Positions 23,121 to 25,311 of a DNA stretch of 25,311 nt are shown piece by piece (position 1 is the first letter of the stretch; each line of letters opens with the position of its first letter). The DNA lies in contig CAYVGI010000065.1 in NCBI GenBank assembly GCA_964451095.1, positions 1 to 25,311 of the forward strand, given 5' to 3'. The notes beneath the pieces were generated by a model. It was not told the origin of the DNA. It saw only the letters and a program-made list of their open reading frames with translations, and did no database searches. The translations under genes and the position numbers were made by a program. The stretch comes from DAOTTY01 sp964451095. Lineage in GTDB: Bacteria; Chloroflexota; Anaerolineae; Aggregatilineales; Phototrophicaceae.

Positions 23121-23321
23121 TCACAATTCACTACAATCCCACATAAAACCACAGCGCTCGCAGCGCACCTTGCACGCCCGCCGAACCGTTGGCGCATCGC
23201 ACGCGGGGCACACGCTTGCCAGCGTGTAGTTCGGCAGCGGGGCGGGTGGGCGCTTGTCGCTGATGTTCGGCTGTGTGGGTGGGTGGGGGTTTTGGGGTTG
23301 GCGGGCGGGTTTATCTGGCAT
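23121..23321 (-). CDS. Small Cys-rich zinc-ribbon-like protein
   Basis: A 66-residue protein. The ATG at 23321 has AGGGA seven bases upstream; the open frame further upstream runs into the tRNA terminator and is not used. The N-terminal half is Pro- and Asn-rich and looks disordered. The C-terminal half has CPAC (about 38-41), a Cys at about 50, CERC (about 54-57) and a last Cys at about 63 near the end (WDCSEL). That makes seven cysteines, four of them in a zinc-ribbon-like CxxC...CxxC pair. No family is recognised. It lies between the SLOG gene and a tRNA-Cys gene on the same strand. Confidence 0.65.
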   Translation of the reverse strand: MPDKPARQPQNPHPPTQPNISDKRPPAPLPNYTLASVCPACDAPTVRRACKVRCERCGFMWDCSEL

Positions 23322-23351
23322 GGCATGTTCCCTGGGCGGTGGCTGGGCAAC

Positions 23352-23386
23352 AAAAAAGGCAAGCGGATTTACGTTACCCACTTGCC
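23352..23386 (-). terminator. Rho-independent terminator of tRNA-Cys
   Basis: On the minus strand, GGCAAGTGG (23386-23378) and CCGCTTGCC (23366-23358) form a 9-bp stem with one G-T pair around an 11-base loop, followed by TTTTTTG. It begins 5 bases beyond the tRNA 3' end. Confidence 0.8.
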
Positions 23387-23391
23387 CGTAG

Positions 23392-23463
23392 AGGCGACGG
23401 TCGGAATCGAACCGACGAATCGTTCTTTTGCAGAGAACTGCCTTACCACTTGGCTACGTCGCC
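23392..23463 (-). tRNA. tRNA-Cys(GCA)
   Basis: A 72-base cloverleaf on the minus strand. The acceptor stem is GGCGACG/CGTCGCC with discriminator T (U), the identity base for Cys. The anticodon stem GTTCT/AGAAC closes the loop CTGCAAA, giving anticodon GCA. The T arm contains GTCGG-TTCGATT-CCGAC. CCA is not encoded. Confidence 0.96.
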
Positions 23464-23475
23464 AGCGTACAGACC

Positions 23476-23503
23476 ATTATAGTCCCTGCTGCGCCCGTGG
23501 CAA
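23476..23503 (-). promoter_or_regulatory. Promoter of tRNA-Cys
   Basis: On the minus strand, TTGCCA (23503-23498) and TATAAT (23481-23476) are 16 bases apart, close upstream of the tRNA. The gap from here to the next gene at 23659 holds no visible gene. Confidence 0.75.
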
Positions 23504-23658
23504 GTCCTTTTCAAATGCCAGCATAGCACATGCGCCTGTGAAGATTTCTTCAGGAATGCTGCTCCTGCCTGTGTATTAAATTGCACACCTGTTAGACTAC
23601 CTTGTGTTTCTTAGTCTTTACGTACTGCCCCCAACAATCAGGGAGGAGAGGACTCGTT

Positions 23659-24744
23659 ATGAAATCTATTATTCTTGCTGCCGGTAAAGGCACCCGCCTG
23701 CGCCCGGTCACGCTCACCACGCCCAAGCCATTGGTGCCCGTCGCCAACCAACCGCTCATCGCCTACGCACTTGGCATGATCCGTGGTGCGGGCATGGAGG
23801 AAGTCGGCATCGTGGTTAACAGCCTGGATTCCGCCGTGGTCAAGCGCATTGGCGACGGCAAAGACATGGGTGTGAAGGTGTCCTACATCGTGCAGGAGCA
23901 GCAGCTTGGTCTGGCGCACGCGGTGAGCCTGTGCAAGGACTTCATCGGTGACAACAAGGTGTTTGCCATGTTCCTGGGCGACAACATCTTCCAGGACAAA
24001 ATGGAAGACCTGCTGCGCACGTTCAAGGACACCGAGTGGGAAGCGTCCATCGCGCTCGGCGAAGTGCCCGACCCGTCCCGCTTCGGTGTGGGCGTCATCA
24101 ACGAAGACGGCAGCATCAAGGAACTGCTGGAAAAGCCCGACCCTGCACCGTCTAACTGGGCGGTTGCGGGCGTGTACCTATTCCGCACGGAGTCCGTCTT
24201 CAACGCAATTAGCCGCATCAAACCCTCCGCCCGTGGCGAACTCGAAATCACGGATGCGATTCAGTTGATGATTAGCGAGGGTCGCCCGGTACAGGCGTAT
24301 CAACTGGACGGCTGGTGGATTGACGCGGGGAAGCCCAAGCCCATCATCGAAGCGAACCAGCTTGTGATGAGCGAGCTGCCCTACTCCCCCGCACCAGAAG
24401 ACCCCGGCATCGACGAGAACTCCGATGTGTCTCCGCGTGTGATTTTGGGCGAAAACGTGAAGATTGAGGGCAGTGTGGTGCGCGGTCCGGCAATCATCGG
24501 GGACAATGTGCAGATCATCAACAGCTATGTCGGTCCCTACACCTCACTCGGCAACGATGTGGTGGTTGAAGGCAGCGAAATCGAAGCAAGCATCGTCATG
24601 CGCGGCAGCGTCATCCGCAACATTCCCGGTCGCATAGACTCCAGCCTGCTGGCAGATAACTCCGTGGTAGAAGCAGCACTGCAAAACGTACCCAAGGCGC
24701 AGCGCTTCGTCCTGGCGGAGAACAGCGTCGTCCAGGTGAGCTAA
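23659..24744 (+). CDS. RmlA-type sugar-phosphate nucleotidyltransferase, long form
   Basis: A 361-residue protein that joins a sugar 1-phosphate to a nucleoside triphosphate, probably glucose 1-phosphate with dTTP. A strong GGAGGAGAGG lies just upstream of the ATG at 23659. The nucleotidyltransferase domain (about 1-235) shows LAAGKGTRLRP (6-16), TPKPLVPVAN with Lys23, FLGDN (105-109, metal Asp108), LLEKP (156-160), ARGELEITDA (191-200) and WWIDAGKP (219-226). The C-terminal part (about 250-361) is a left-handed beta-helix of hexapeptide-like turns (SPRVILGENVKIEGSVVRG). This matches the long RmlA class (TIGR01208-like) rather than the short tetrameric form. It could feed sugar precursors to envelope glycans such as those handled by the GT-C enzymes; this is an inference. 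UDP-glucose pyrophosphorylase activity is a less likely alternative. Confidence 0.88.
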   Translation: MKSIILAAGKGTRLRPVTLTTPKPLVPVANQPLIAYALGMIRGAGMEEVGIVVNSLDSAVVKRIGDGKDMGVKVSYIVQEQQLGLAHAVSLCKDFIGDNKVFAMFLGDNIFQDKMEDLLRTFKDTEWEASIALGEVPDPSRFGVGVINEDGSIKELLEKPDPAPSNWAVAGVYLFRTESVFNAISRIKPSARGELEITDAIQLMISEGRPVQAYQLDGWWIDAGKPKPIIEANQLVMSELPYSPAPEDPGIDENSDVSPRVILGENVKIEGSVVRGPAIIGDNVQIINSYVGPYTSLGNDVVVEGSEIEASIVMRGSVIRNIPGRIDSSLLADNSVVEAALQNVPKAQRFVLAENSVVQVS

Positions 24745-24820
24745 CGCAGCGTTTCATCGGCGTGGGGCACCTGCTGCCCTACGCCCAACCCCGTCCCAGC
24801 GCCCGTGAACACCAGCTACC

Positions 24821-25216
24821 CTACAGTTCCTCGATAATGCGGCGGAAGTCATCGAAGCGCGGGATGGGCTTGTACAGCAGCAGGTCTGCGCCAGAAATTC
24901 GCAGTGCTTCTTCCTCTTCGTCGGACTTCATCTTATATGCCGTAACCAGCACCATCTTCAGGTTGTCGCTGATGTGTGGGCTTTGCCGCAGGCGTGCCCC
25001 CACGTCCAGCCCGGTGTACTTACCCGGCAGGCGCACATCCAGCAGCGCTACAACGGGCAACTCGCCCTGGTAGTCGCCGCTGTCAACATCCTCGATCCAA
25101 TCGACCGCTTCTTCCCCGTCTACGAACGCCAACCCCTCCACGCCGAACGCTTCCAGCATCAGCAGCAACGCCTCATAAATATCCGGCTCGTCTTCCACGA
25201 CCATCCATGTTGACAT
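24821..25216 (-). CDS. Single-domain response regulator (REC)
   Basis: A 131-residue protein made only of a receiver domain. Acidic residues Glu8 and Asp9 (VVEDEPD), phosphoacceptor Asp60 (ALLDVRLPG), Thr92 (VLVTAY) and Lys116 (LLYKPIP) are all present, so phosphorylation-dependent switching is expected. No DNA-binding or enzymatic output domain follows, so it acts by protein contact, as CheY- or Spo0F-type proteins do. The insertion DSGDYQGEL (about 45-53) before the phospho-Asp strand and the acidic KSDEEEEAL (about 97-105) are slightly unusual. AGGAG lies six bases before the ATG. No partner histidine kinase is seen in the window. It is convergent with the nucleotidyltransferase gene. Confidence 0.93.
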   Translation of the reverse strand: MSTWMVVEDEPDIYEALLLMLEAFGVEGLAFVDGEEAVDWIEDVDSGDYQGELPVVALLDVRLPGKYTGLDVGARLRQSPHISDNLKMVLVTAYKMKSDEEEEALRISGADLLLYKPIPRFDDFRRIIEEL

Positions 25217-25262
25217 AATGAACTCCTACCAAGTTTGACAACGGTTAACCATGATTGTTCAC

Positions 25263-25292
25263 AGTGTACCCGCGCTAGCAAGGGCATGTCAA
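25263..25292 (-). promoter_or_regulatory. Promoter of the response regulator gene
   Basis: On the minus strand, a perfect TTGACA (25292-25287) and TACACT (25268-25263) are 18 bases apart, about 45 bases before the ATG at 25216. The leader contains the 8-base palindrome GGTTAACC between them and the start codon. Confidence 0.75.
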
Positions 25293-25311
25293 AAAAGGTT
25301 TGCAATACCTA

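Overview
The window looks like chromosomal DNA of a high-GC Chloroflexota bacterium, most likely of the Anaerolineae type. This is inferred from the gene mix: a Hanks-type Ser/Thr kinase receptor, cell-surface proteins with Thr-Pro-rich stalks, tandem DUF4342 proteins, DE-motif GT-C membrane glycosyltransferases, a Uma2 protein, and tRNA genes without an encoded CCA. No sequence search was possible, so the taxonomic call is an inference. Genes are dense and no stretch without a gene exceeds about 300 bases.

Left part (1-3512): a lipoprotein gene with a Thr-Pro stalk leaves the left edge on the minus strand. Divergent from it, a well-formed promoter drives a receptor-type Ser/Thr kinase whose outer domain resembles a type-1 periplasmic sugar-binding protein. 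A PfkB/ribokinase-family sugar kinase overlaps its 3' end by 8 bases. A tRNA-Pro(CGG) gene with its own promoter and terminator follows on the minus strand. Next (3744-6997, plus strand) come a CDP-alcohol phosphatidyltransferase, a prolipoprotein diacylglyceryl transferase (lgt) with an N-terminal membrane extension, and a membrane protein with two zinc ribbons.

Middle part (7013-16446), all minus strand: in transcription order, two membrane proteins with Pro/Thr-rich outer stalks, an M42 metallopeptidase, a GT-C membrane glycosyltransferase, a Ser/Thr kinase cut off after its N-lobe, a HEAT-like repeat protein, a small protein resembling that protein's N-terminal region, two DUF4342 proteins, and a second, larger GT-C glycosyltransferase with its own promoter. 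Two palindromic elements lie between these genes.

Right part (16679-25311): a lone VirD4/TraG-like ATPase, a Uma2-family nuclease, the transcription-repair coupling factor mfd, a TRPM-type SLOG nucleotide-sensor protein (minus), a 66-residue Cys-rich protein next to a tRNA-Cys gene, a long-form RmlA-type sugar nucleotidyltransferase, and a single-domain response regulator with a clear promoter. Most of the window is housekeeping and cell-envelope function: lipids, lipoproteins, glycans and stalked surface proteins. I see no CRISPR array, insertion sequence, phage module or complete secretion system. The least ordinary points are the sugar-receptor kinase paired with a divergent sugar kinase, the kinase N-lobe beside a HEAT-like protein and its small relative, the isolated VirD4-like ATPase, and the SLOG protein.
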